In this document: positions 8,130-15,105 of the stretch, piece after piece
Layout: each line of letters begins with the position of its first letter
Numbering within the stretch: position 1 is the stretch's first letter
NCBI GenBank assembly: GCA_900542275.1
Contig: UQMW01000016.1
Coordinates: forward strand, 1-32,358
From: an uncultured Collinsella sp.
Lineage (GTDB): Bacteria > Actinomycetota > Coriobacteriia > Coriobacteriales > Coriobacteriaceae
Reading direction: 5' to 3'
Length of the DNA: 32,358 nucleotides
The notes under the pieces: model-generated
Seen by the model: the letters and a program-made list of their open reading frames with translations, nothing else
Databases searched by the model: none
What the model was told of the DNA's origin: nothing
Program-made: the position numbers and the translations under genes

Positions 8130-8159
8130 TGACCCCCTGACGGCCCACCAAAGATTGTT

Positions 8160-8191
8160 AAGACGGTCAACTTCGGTTGGCCGTCTTTTTT
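8160..8191 (+). terminator. Second terminator in the duplicated block
   Basis: A 10-bp stem (8162-8171 with 8176-8185, one G-T pair) with TTCG loop is followed by TTTTTT. It occupies the same place in the second repeat copy as 7983-8014 in the first, with a different but still pairing stem. Confidence 0.78.
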
Positions 8192-8233
8192 ATTAACCTC
8201 GCATGGGGCCGAACCCGTAAGGGCACAGACGCT

Positions 8234-9094
8234 TTACAAGTCGAGCCTGCCCTGGGGGTCGGTGAATCCGTCTGTACCCTCCTTGAGCTTTTTCTCGTCT
8301 GCTTTCACGCGACGTTCGAGCTTCTTTGTATCTTCGGCAGGCGGTAGGTTCTCGGGTACAATTCCGCGGTCGATGAGGCTGCCACGCACGCTTGTGTTGT
8401 TCTCGACGTGCTCTTGCTTGATCTGGTCCAGACCGTACAGGTCGTGTTCCTCGGCGTTGAAGGCCGTCATCGAGTTCGTAAGGTCCTTTGCTTTGATGAG
8501 GACATCGGCTAACCTGTCCGCCAATGCCGCGCTCTTGGGTATGCCGAGCTGCTGCTTCATTTCCGCCGTGCTTCTGCCGCCGAATAACGCTTCATCGCCC
8601 TTCGACTTGATGATCGCGAATCCTTTGGAGTCCACGCCGCGTTTGAATGCAATACCCGAGAGCTGTTTCTCTGAATCGGATAGCGAGTGGCGCGCCTGCA
8701 AGCGCTGAATCTCTGCGAAGCGCTGCTCTATGAGCTCTTGGCGGCGCGTCTGCACGGCAAAGTATGCTTGGGCGAGTGCAATCTCTGGCTTGTTTGAATC
8801 TCCGTTCTGGGCGATTAAATAGCATGCATAGCGCGTAAGTTTGTAGTCTTTAACCGCGCGAGCGGCGACACCGGCAATTACCATTTTCGTGGTGTCACGA
8901 AAATGGGAATCAACTGGAGTTTTGTTTGTTTCGCACGAGACTTTTGCCCTCTAAACAACTTCGGCGAAGTTTTCCCATCGCGTGTACCCCATGGGTTCCA
9001 TTAAATCTCGTGCGAGCCAATACTCAACGCCGTCTTCTACATTGGCGTAGCTATCAAGTTCGACACGCCACTTCTCGATATCTCTACTGTCCAT
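8234..9094 (-). pseudogene. dinD: dinD (DNA-damage-inducible protein D) with in-frame amber codon
   Basis: From an ATG at 9094 (AGGAGGAG just upstream) the frame reads 47 codons, then TAG at 8953-8951, then stays open in the same frame to 8234, 287 codons in all. Both sides match DinD: YWLARDLMEPMGYTRWENF before the stop, and after it RAKVSCETNKTPVDSHF, SRYACYLI-type LTRYACYLIAQNGD, AYFAVQTRRQEL, FGGRSTAEMKQQLG and a charged C-terminus (KKLERRVKADEKKL). E. coli DinD is a BRO/ANT-type protein that inhibits RecA-mediated strand exchange. The family pattern at the stop (VVxRAK) suggests an original GAG (Glu), so a single base change would explain it. A separate downstream ATG at 8884 would give only a 216-aa fragment. 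No LexA box of the GAAC-N4-GTTC type was seen upstream. Confidence 0.9.
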
Positions 9095-9177
9095 ATCTCC
9101 TCCTCGCTGGCCTATTGTCTATGCGGGCTTTGCCCGCTCCGTATTCAGAACAAGGATACGCTGCCGTACGGACACGA

Positions 9178-9213
9178 ATGGGCCCCGTGCCACTTCGAGC
9201 TCACGGGGCCCAT
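9178..9213 (-). terminator. Possible terminator hairpin after the FAD enzyme gene
   Basis: A perfect 12-bp stem (9178-9189 with 9202-9213) with 12-nt loop lies about 43 bp beyond the stop of the minus-strand FAD gene. There is no T run after it, so termination efficiency is doubtful. Confidence 0.45.
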
Positions 9214-9255
9214 AGATATCGATTAGTTGTGTTCTGCTTTAGATGGGTGTTCGAA

Positions 9256-10782
9256 TTAGTCCGCTCGATAGTGCGATCCGAGGCTTTCGGTTCGTTTGCG
9301 CATGGCTTTGACCATTTCCTGTGCTAGTTGAATCTGCGATTGCAGGCGGGCGAGGGCTGCGACTTCGCTGTCCTGGGCTTTCTGTGTGCTCAAGGTCGTT
9401 GCCTCCGTCTTCAAGCCCTCAAGCTCGTGTAGTGCCTCGGATAGGCCTGTTTCGGTCCTGTTGATCATGCAATAGGTGCTCATCGTGTGCCTTAGGCTGT
9501 GTGTCAGGCGTTCGGCATCTATTGCGGCTATGCCGTACTGGGGGAGGGCGATATCCGCCTTCAGGGCTGTCTCGGGCTCTTTCTGTGCTGCTTGGGCTGC
9601 CGATGCGCCCGCGATGCGCCCGAACACGATGCCGTTGGCGCTTGACAAGCCACCAATGCGGTCGGCGCCGTGCATGCCGCCTGTCGCCTCACCGCAAGCG
9701 TAGAGGCCCTCAACGCCCGTTTGCGCGGTCTTATCGATCTTGATGCCGCCGTTAGCGGCGTGGGCATACATCGCAACGCGCATCTCGTCAGTCGGGGCGA
9801 TGCCGTGCTCGTCTTGCAGCCAGGTGGCAAAGGTCTGCACAAACTCTGGGACATCTTCGCGGGGAAAGTCGTAGTGGAGTGCCAGGCCTTCGACACCTGC
9901 CTGATCGATGACGAGATCGATGGCGCTGGAAGCCAGGCGCGAAGTGAAGGGACCGTATCCGGAGCGTTGCTCAAGCAGGTCGTCCAGCTTGTCGTCGGCA
10001 ATATCTACCGGCTGGTCTACATGTACGTAGCGCCAGGTTTTCTCGTTGAAGACCAGGTTGCGCTTGGGCTCGATGAAGCCGGGCATCATCTGCATGAACT
10101 CTATATTAGTAAGTGTTGCGCCGTGCGCCAGCGCGATGGCCTGCGAGGAGCTGAGCACATCAGCCGACGTAAGGCTGCGCTCGAACAGGCCGCCTGTGCC
10201 ACCGGTTGCGATGATCGTGGCCTTGGCAGCAAAGGGCACGATTCGATTTTCGGTGAGGTCGTAGAGCATGGTTCCGGTTATTCTGCCGTTCGTGTCCTCA
10301 ACAAGGTCGATAAGCTCATGGCGGGGGAGCAGGCGAATGCCGAGCGACTCGATCCGGGTCGTCAGAGCGTCCTCAAGGGGCTTGCGGGTGAGGCCGCGCC
10401 ACATGCGCGTCTTGTGGTCAAAGCAGGGGATAAATTGCTTTTGCTGAGCGCTTTCAGCGCTTTGCGGACGCTGGAGCTCAACACCCAGGTCTTGCTCGAG
10501 CCATTCAATTGCCTGGGGAATGCTGTGGACAAACGTCTGGACAAGATCGGGGTCGGCGACGCCGCCACCAACGGTCTGGATGGTGTCGATGAGGTCTTGT
10601 TCGTCGTCTTCGTTAACGGGTCCGATAAGCCCCAAGCCCCAGGTTCCGGGGAAGAAGCTTGATCCACTCATAGTCTTGCCGGCGCTTGCCACAGTGACGG
10701 TCACGCCCGCGCGCGCCGCTTCGATGGCGGCGCAAAGGCCCGCAATGCCAGATCCAATTACCAGTACATCAGTCGATTCCAT
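9256..10782 (-). CDS. FAD-dependent oxidoreductase, L-aspartate oxidase / fumarate reductase flavoprotein family
   Basis: The 508-aa protein begins with a dinucleotide-binding fold (DVLVIGSGIAGLCAAIEAARAG, GxGxxG at 10-15). It has FFPGTWGLGLIG (43-54), an ATGGTGGLFERSLTSADV segment and, near residues 360-385, YACGEATGGMHGADRIGGLSSANG. The last is the FAD/substrate signature of the NadB/SdhA/FrdA family, including the conserved arginine in GADRIGG. The C-terminal helical part (LSEALHELEGLK) is also family-like. NadB normally oxidises L-aspartate to iminoaspartate for NAD synthesis, but no nadA or nadC is adjacent, so this could be another flavoprotein of the family. ATG 10782 is chosen because AGAAAGGA lies 6 bp upstream. 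Confidence 0.9.
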   Translation of the reverse strand: MESTDVLVIGSGIAGLCAAIEAARAGVTVTVASAGKTMSGSSFFPGTWGLGLIGPVNEDDEQDLIDTIQTVGGGVADPDLVQTFVHSIPQAIEWLEQDLGVELQRPQSAESAQQKQFIPCFDHKTRMWRGLTRKPLEDALTTRIESLGIRLLPRHELIDLVEDTNGRITGTMLYDLTENRIVPFAAKATIIATGGTGGLFERSLTSADVLSSSQAIALAHGATLTNIEFMQMMPGFIEPKRNLVFNEKTWRYVHVDQPVDIADDKLDDLLEQRSGYGPFTSRLASSAIDLVIDQAGVEGLALHYDFPREDVPEFVQTFATWLQDEHGIAPTDEMRVAMYAHAANGGIKIDKTAQTGVEGLYACGEATGGMHGADRIGGLSSANGIVFGRIAGASAAQAAQKEPETALKADIALPQYGIAAIDAERLTHSLRHTMSTYCMINRTETGLSEALHELEGLKTEATTLSTQKAQDSEVAALARLQSQIQLAQEMVKAMRKRTESLGSHYRAD

Positions 10783-10970
10783 CGGATTCCTTTCTCGTCC
10801 GGCGCATTGTCGCACGGGTGATCGGCAATGGGGCCGCAAAGACTCGGCAAATCGGTAAAGGGCAATTATGGCAGGTGGGTGTCATGGACACTTTGACGTT
10901 CCATCTCGTCTCATCTCGTATTTCGCCCCAACTGGTATATCGGCATTAGCTACCCTGCGACAGCGTAAAC

Positions 10971-11003
10971 AAAAAGAGCCGCTACCTCGAAAGGTAGCGG
11001 CTC
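10971..11003 (-). terminator. Terminator of the GGGtGRT operon
   Basis: On the minus strand a perfect 12-bp stem (11003-10992 with 10987-10976) closes a TTCG tetraloop and is followed by TTTTT. It lies 36 bp after the GGGtGRT stop codon. Confidence 0.94.
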
Positions 11004-11038
11004 CAAAGCTCAACTATATGAGCATCGCGCGGGCGCGA

Positions 11039-12043
11039 TTAGGCCTTGAGGGCCTCCTCGACGGCGACAGCGCAGGCGACGGTGGCACCGACCATGGGGT
11101 TGTTGCCCATGCCGATGAGACCCATCATGTCGACGTGCGCAGGCACGGAGGAAGAACCGGCGAACTGGGCGTCGGAGTGCATACGGCCCATGGTGTCGGT
11201 CATGCCGTAAGAGGCAGGGCCGGCGCCCATGTTGTCCGGGTGCAGGGTACGGCCAGTGCCGCCACCAGAAGCGACGGAGAAGTACTTCTTGCCAGCCTCG
11301 ATGCGCTCCTTCTTGTAGGTGCCAGCGACGGGGTGCTGGAAGCGCGTGGGGTTGGTGGAGTTACCGGTGATCGAGATGTCGACGTTCTCGTGCCACATGA
11401 TGGCAACGCCCTCGCGGACGTCGTCGGAGCCGTAGCAGTTAACGGCAGCGCGGGGACCATCGGAGTAGGGGATGGTCTCGACGACCTTGAGCTCGCCCGT
11501 GTAGTAGTCGAACTGGGTCTTCACGTAGGTGAAGCCGTTGATGCGGGCGATGATCTGAGCAGCGTCCTTGCCCAGACCGTTGAGGATGACGCGCAGCGGC
11601 TTCTTGCGAGCCTTGTTGGCGTTCAGAGCCAGGCCGATAGCACCCTCAGCGGCAGCGAAGGACTCGTGGCCAGCCAGGAAGGCGAAGCACTCGGTGTCGT
11701 CGGAGAGCAGCATAGCGCCCAGGTTGCCGTGGCCCAGACCGACCTTGCGGTCCTCGGCGACGGAGCCGGGAACGGTGAAGGCCTGGATGCCCTCGCCGAT
11801 GATGGCGGCAGCCTCAGAAGCGGTCTTGGCGCCACGCTTGACAGCGAGAGCGCAACCGAGGGTGTAGGCCCACTCGGCGTTCTGGAAGGCGATGGACTGG
11901 GTGTTGTTGACGATCTCACGCGGGTTGAAGCCCTTGTCGGTGCAGATCTGCAGAGCTTCCTCGAGGGAGGCGATGCCGTTGTCGGCGAGGCACTTGTTGA
12001 TCTTGTCAGCGCGGCGCTCGTAACCTTCGAACGTAACAGTCAT
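11039..12043 (-). CDS. GGGtGRT family protein (conserved, function unknown)
   Basis: The 334-aa protein carries the family's diagnostic ASGGGTGRTLHPDNMGAGP (GGGTGRT at 260-266), along with the conserved VGLGHGNLGAMLLSDDTECFAFLAGHE block (101-127) and NGLGKDAAQIIARINGFTY (155-173). Members are strictly paired with the scaffold-like gene found just upstream here (18-bp gap, same strand), which is also the known family context. Cysteines at 18, 34, 64, 119, 203 and 324 are available, but no CxxC motif is seen. A strong site GGGAGGGA precedes the ATG by 8 bp. The biochemical role is unknown; a link to Fe-S or redox metabolism is inferred only from the partner. Confidence 0.93.
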   Translation of the reverse strand: MTVTFEGYERRADKINKCLADNGIASLEEALQICTDKGFNPREIVNNTQSIAFQNAEWAYTLGCALAVKRGAKTASEAAAIIGEGIQAFTVPGSVAEDRKVGLGHGNLGAMLLSDDTECFAFLAGHESFAAAEGAIGLALNANKARKKPLRVILNGLGKDAAQIIARINGFTYVKTQFDYYTGELKVVETIPYSDGPRAAVNCYGSDDVREGVAIMWHENVDISITGNSTNPTRFQHPVAGTYKKERIEAGKKYFSVASGGGTGRTLHPDNMGAGPASYGMTDTMGRMHSDAQFAGSSSVPAHVDMMGLIGMGNNPMVGATVACAVAVEEALKA

Positions 12044-12061
12044 AGTTATTTCCCTCCCTTT

Positions 12062-12796
12062 CTACTCGTGAACCGGGAACACGCTGGCGACGGAGTGAGT
12101 CTCCTCGTCGGTGCGCGGGTCGATGTACTTGGCAGCGTTCTCCCACTGACCATAGTGGCCCATAGCGCCAGCGATGGCCTCCTCGGGGGTCTTGCCGGCC
12201 TTGACGGCGTCGGTGAACTTGCCGAGGTTCAGGAACTCGAATGCGATGATCTCGTTCTTGTCGTTGAGAGCCATGCGGGTGACGTAGCCCTGAGCGAGCT
12301 CAAGGTAACGAGCGCCCTTGGCCTTGGTGCCGAACATGGTGCCGACCTGAGAGCGAAGGCCCTTGCCGAGGTCGTCGAGGGAGGCGCCCACGGGCAGGCC
12401 GCCCTCGGAGAACGCGGTCTGGCTGCGGCCGTAAACGATCTGCAGGAAGATCTCGCGCATAGCAACGTTGATGGCGTCGCAGACGAGGTCGGTGTTGAGG
12501 GCCTCGAGGATGGTCTTACCGGGAAGGATCTCGGAAGCCATGGCAGCAGAGTGGGTCATGCCCGAGCAGCCGATGGTCTCAACGAGGGCCTCCTCGATGA
12601 TGCCGTCCTTGACGTTCAGCGTGAGCTTGCAGGCGCCCTGCTGAGGTGCGCACCAACCCACACCGTGCGTAAGACCGGAGATGTCGGAAATCTCCTTAGC
12701 CTGGACCCACTTGCCCTCCTCGGGGATGGGTGCGGGGCCGTGGTATGCACCCTTGGCAACGGGGCACATGTTCTCCACTTCCTGTGAGTACTGCAT
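12062..12796 (-). CDS. Iron-sulfur scaffold-like (SufU/IscU-related) partner of GGGtGRT
   Basis: The 244-aa protein has a region resembling the U-type scaffold: CKLTLNVKDGIIEEALVETIGCSG (56-79) followed by MTHSAAMASEILPGKTILEAL. Compare CGDELTLQLRV and TGHGCAISQASADIM in the true SufU of this window. Cysteines 49, 56, 77 and 106 are candidate ligands, but the Asp two residues after the first scaffold Cys (CGD in SufU) is absent (CKL). The C-terminal half (residues 125-244) has no counterpart in SufU. The start at 12796 is set by GAGAGGAGAGG directly upstream; longer frames lack a site. A TATTAT box at 12895-12890 may be the operon's -10. Scaffold function is inferred from similarity. Confidence 0.85.
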   Translation of the reverse strand: MQYSQEVENMCPVAKGAYHGPAPIPEEGKWVQAKEISDISGLTHGVGWCAPQQGACKLTLNVKDGIIEEALVETIGCSGMTHSAAMASEILPGKTILEALNTDLVCDAINVAMREIFLQIVYGRSQTAFSEGGLPVGASLDDLGKGLRSQVGTMFGTKAKGARYLELAQGYVTRMALNDKNEIIAFEFLNLGKFTDAVKAGKTPEEAIAGAMGHYGQWENAAKYIDPRTDEETHSVASVFPVHE

Positions 12797-13199
12797 GCCT
12801 CTCCTCTCTATCGTGTTGGCGTCCCGTCTGGGGGTCGTGGCTGGCGATTGCCGGGCGACCCTTCGAAAGGGACATGACATGCAGCCCCTATAATACCGCG
12901 AAATGCACGGAATATTCGGCGAACGGCTCAGTTTTCGTAGCGAGAAGTCCGGAAGTTTTAATTGAAACGGTTTAACTATATGTTCTGTGGTCGCGAATTT
13001 CCGTAGAGGGGGTTCGTCTTGGGCAAGCTTTTGGTCAGCTCTTGTAAGCGTTGCAGGGGTTGACCTGTTGCAACGGTGCCGTTCGCCGCCCGTTTACTGC
13101 CTTTGGCCGCGCGAGTGTATTGTTTTGCGTGAATGTTTTGATGGCACGCTTCAATCGTGCTGTATTGGATGGCAATCAGATCCCGGCGAAGGGAGCGCC

Positions 13200-14012
13200 A
13201 TGCAGCGCGTTTGGAGAACGGTTACCGGCTTTTACCATGTCTGTGCCCGCGGTGTGGGCAAGCAGCTCATCTTTGAGGGCGATGAAGACCGGTGGGAGTT
13301 TTTGGAGCTGATGCGCGAGTGCTGCCGCGAGGCGGGCGTGACGGTTATCGCCTGGTGCCTTATGGGCAATCACGTGCATCTGGTGCTTGCAGATTACGAG
13401 GACGCGATGAGCGCGGCAATGCACCGGCTGCTTTTGACGTACGCGCGGCGGTTCAATAAGCGCACGGGGCGCACGGGTCATCTGTTCCAGAACCGTTTTG
13501 ACCGGCGCTCGCTCGATACCGACTGGCAGGTGATGGAGGCTATTCGCTCCGTACACGCCGATCCACAGGAGGCGGGCGTTGGCCTAATCGAGCGTTATCC
13601 CTGGAGCAGCTTTGCGGAGCATTTGCGCGCTTACGACGGTGACGCGGCTGATGTCGCGAGGGGATTTTCTGATCCTTCTTGCGTGCTTGAGCTCTTTGGT
13701 TCTGCCGAGGGCTTTATTGCCTATTCACTTTCGACGCCCGACGGCGGCGAGCCAGCGCTGGGCGATATGAAAGAGACGGAGTGGGAACGCCACGCCTTTG
13801 CCGGCAAGATGGCTAAGGAACTCGGGGTTCCGCTTCGCGGGGTTAAAGCCGCACCGCCGGCGCAGCGCGATACCGTTATTTTTGGATTGCACGATGCCGG
13901 TTTCACGGTGCGCCAGATTGAGCGCTATACCGGGATTGGCAAAAGTACCGTCTCTCGTATTGTGCGTGCCCGCGCGCGGACGGCGATGCGGACTGGCGGA
14001 AACGTGATGTAG
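13200..14012 (+). CDS. Y1 (IS200-like/RAYT) transposase-related protein with C-terminal HTH
   Basis: The 270-aa protein starts GFYHVCARGVGKQLIFEGDED and has the HUH metal motif GNHVHLVL (H58, H60), then YARRFNKRTGRTGHLFQNRF (81-100), all standard for Y1/REP-associated transposases that nick single-stranded DNA. The block that normally reads RYIHxNPxxAG is here RSVHADPQEAG (116-126), placing Ser117 where the nucleophilic tyrosine should be. A Tnp domain is followed by about 90 residues ending in a helix-turn-helix (GFTVRQIERYTGIGKSTVSRIVRARA, about 236-261). The ATG at 13200 has AAGGGAG 6 bp upstream. No insertion-sequence ends were identified, so it may be a resident, possibly domesticated gene. 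Confidence 0.87.
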   Translation: MQRVWRTVTGFYHVCARGVGKQLIFEGDEDRWEFLELMRECCREAGVTVIAWCLMGNHVHLVLADYEDAMSAAMHRLLLTYARRFNKRTGRTGHLFQNRFDRRSLDTDWQVMEAIRSVHADPQEAGVGLIERYPWSSFAEHLRAYDGDAADVARGFSDPSCVLELFGSAEGFIAYSLSTPDGGEPALGDMKETEWERHAFAGKMAKELGVPLRGVKAAPPAQRDTVIFGLHDAGFTVRQIERYTGIGKSTVSRIVRARARTAMRTGGNVM

Positions 14013-14607
14013 GGTCGCCTGTGCGCCGCAGATGGGGTCGTCCATACGCCGCAACAAGCGTTCAAAAGCTTGGTGCGGCAACTGCACTTCTTAATATGCA
14101 TAGAACAATCGCCATCTTGCATAAAATAAGGGCTCAGTCCGGGTTTGCCCGTGCCTACCCCCATCTGCGCCGTGCAAAAAATGGAGTTTTCAGCATCGCG
14201 GTACTGCCACTACCGTCGCAATTTTGCAACATACGGGCCCCGAAGCTATTTATGCCTGCCGATGCGCTCCCGAAGCTCATGTTTGCGCCCCTGAGACCAC
14301 GATGCTTGTTCTAAAACGCACTATATATGCGCCTGGAGACGTTGATTAACGCTTTCGATGCGTATACACACAGCTTGGCGTGCTGAATACTCGCAAAAAT
14401 GCACGCCGCTCCCTATGGGACCCGTCTGCAGCAGGCGCGAAGCGAATCGGAGCCCAGCTGGATGGGGCATGGGACGATGCTAGGCGTGCTCGTGGCCCTG
14501 CCGCAGGCCTTTGGTGCTGTGGAAAACGCCCGTGTTCGCGTCTGGCTGTGTGGTAAATGACAGACGGGGTGCCGGACGCGCGGACTTTGTGCGTTCGCGC
14601 TCATTAG
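14013..14607. other. Intergenic stretch without a convincing gene
   Basis: About 600 bp between the RAYT-like gene and the suf terminator. All frames are short, lack good ribosome sites and show no recognisable protein. The stretch is patchily AT-rich (for example around 14090-14130 and 14310-14350). TTGATT at 14342 with TATACA at 14363 has a poor 15-bp spacing. It could be decayed sequence. Confidence 0.5.
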
Positions 14608-14638
14608 AAAAAACAGAGCCGCCCGTATCGGGCGGCTC
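14608..14638 (-). terminator. Terminator of the suf operon
   Basis: On the minus strand a perfect 10-bp G+C-rich stem (14638-14629 with 14625-14616) is followed by TG and TTTTTT (complement of 14608-14613). It lies about 30 bp after the sufU stop. Confidence 0.92.
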
Positions 14639-14670
14639 GGCAATCAAAAACCTTGGATTCGGGGCATACG

Positions 14671-15105
14671 CTACTGGTTTGCTTGCCCCTCGAGCATGCC
14701 GTCGAGGGTGCGCCAGGCGAGCTCGGCGCATTTGACGCGGGCGGGCATGTGCGAGATGTCCTGGAGCTGGGCGGCCTCGTCCAGATCTTCCAGGTCCTCC
14801 TCGGAGAGCTGTTCGCCGCGGATCATGGCGAGGAAGAGCCCTGCCAAGCGACGCGCTTCCTCGACCGTCTCGCCGGTGATGAGGTCGGCCATGATGTCGG
14901 CGCTGGCCTGACTGATGGCGCAGCCGTGGCCGGTAAAGGAGGCCTCCTCGATCACGCCGTTCTCGACACGCAGCTGCAAGGTGAGCTCGTCTCCGCAGCT
15001 GGGGTTGATGCCGTCGTGCTCGTGCGTGGGAGCATCCATCTCGTACTTATAGTCGGGGTGCGAGTTGTGCTCCATAAATGTGGTGGAGGTGTACAGATTA
15101 CCCAT
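14671..15105 (-). CDS. sufU: SufU: zinc-dependent sulfur acceptor / Fe-S scaffold-type protein
   Basis: SufU accepts sulfur from the SufS cysteine desulfurase for Fe-S cluster assembly. The 144-aa protein has all four zinc ligands of the family: C37 and D39 (SCGDELTL), C62 (TGHGCAISQASADIM) and C126 (ARVKCAELAW). It also has the roughly 18-residue insertion between the second and third Cys regions that separates SufU from IscU (GLFLAMIRGEQLSEEDLEDL). Its ATG overlaps the end of sufS by 8 nt, so translation is coupled. It is the last gene of the operon, followed by a strong terminator. Confidence 0.96.
   Translation of the reverse strand: MGNLYTSTTFMEHNSHPDYKYEMDAPTHEHDGINPSCGDELTLQLRVENGVIEEASFTGHGCAISQASADIMADLITGETVEEARRLAGLFLAMIRGEQLSEEDLEDLDEAAQLQDISHMPARVKCAELAWRTLDGMLEGQANQ

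Larger units (their letters stand above)
7953..8225 (+). repeat. Imperfect ~95-bp direct repeat of the tRNA-Lys 3' end plus terminator
   Basis: The block 7953-8047 (last 17 bases of tRNA-Lys, terminator, then a CTCGCATGGGG..GAACCCGT element) recurs at 8131-8225. The first 19 bases (GACCCCCTGACGGCCCACC) are identical. The terminator stems differ in sequence but both still pair. The tail CTCGCATGGGG is identical. The second copy has no tRNA body in front of it; instead 8051-8130 contains three hairpins. It may be a decayed second tRNA-Lys gene or the scar of integration at a tRNA 3' end. Confidence 0.8.

Noticed and set aside
7931..8170. Minus-strand open frame of 79 codons
   Set aside because: It runs antisense through the tRNA-Lys end, its terminator and the duplicated copy; the apparent protein is explained by RNA structure.
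7897..9094. Integrative element inserted at tRNA-Lys
   Set aside because: The repeated tRNA 3' end invites this reading, but there is no integrase gene, and the repeat continues through the terminator and beyond, which suggests duplication instead. It is kept only as an alternative.
9095..9255. LexA box upstream of dinD
   Set aside because: No GAAC-N4-GTTC type dyad was found; GAAC and TTCG occurrences are not paired at the right distance.
8926..9327. Plus-strand open frame of 133 codons
   Set aside because: It is antisense to the dinD N-terminal part and crosses the terminator hairpin of the FAD gene.
10868..12787. Plus-strand open frame of 639 codons
   Set aside because: It is antisense to the well-supported GGGtGRT and scaffold-like genes, shows only the Val/Gly/Asp-rich composition of a shadow frame, and spans both genes and their gap.
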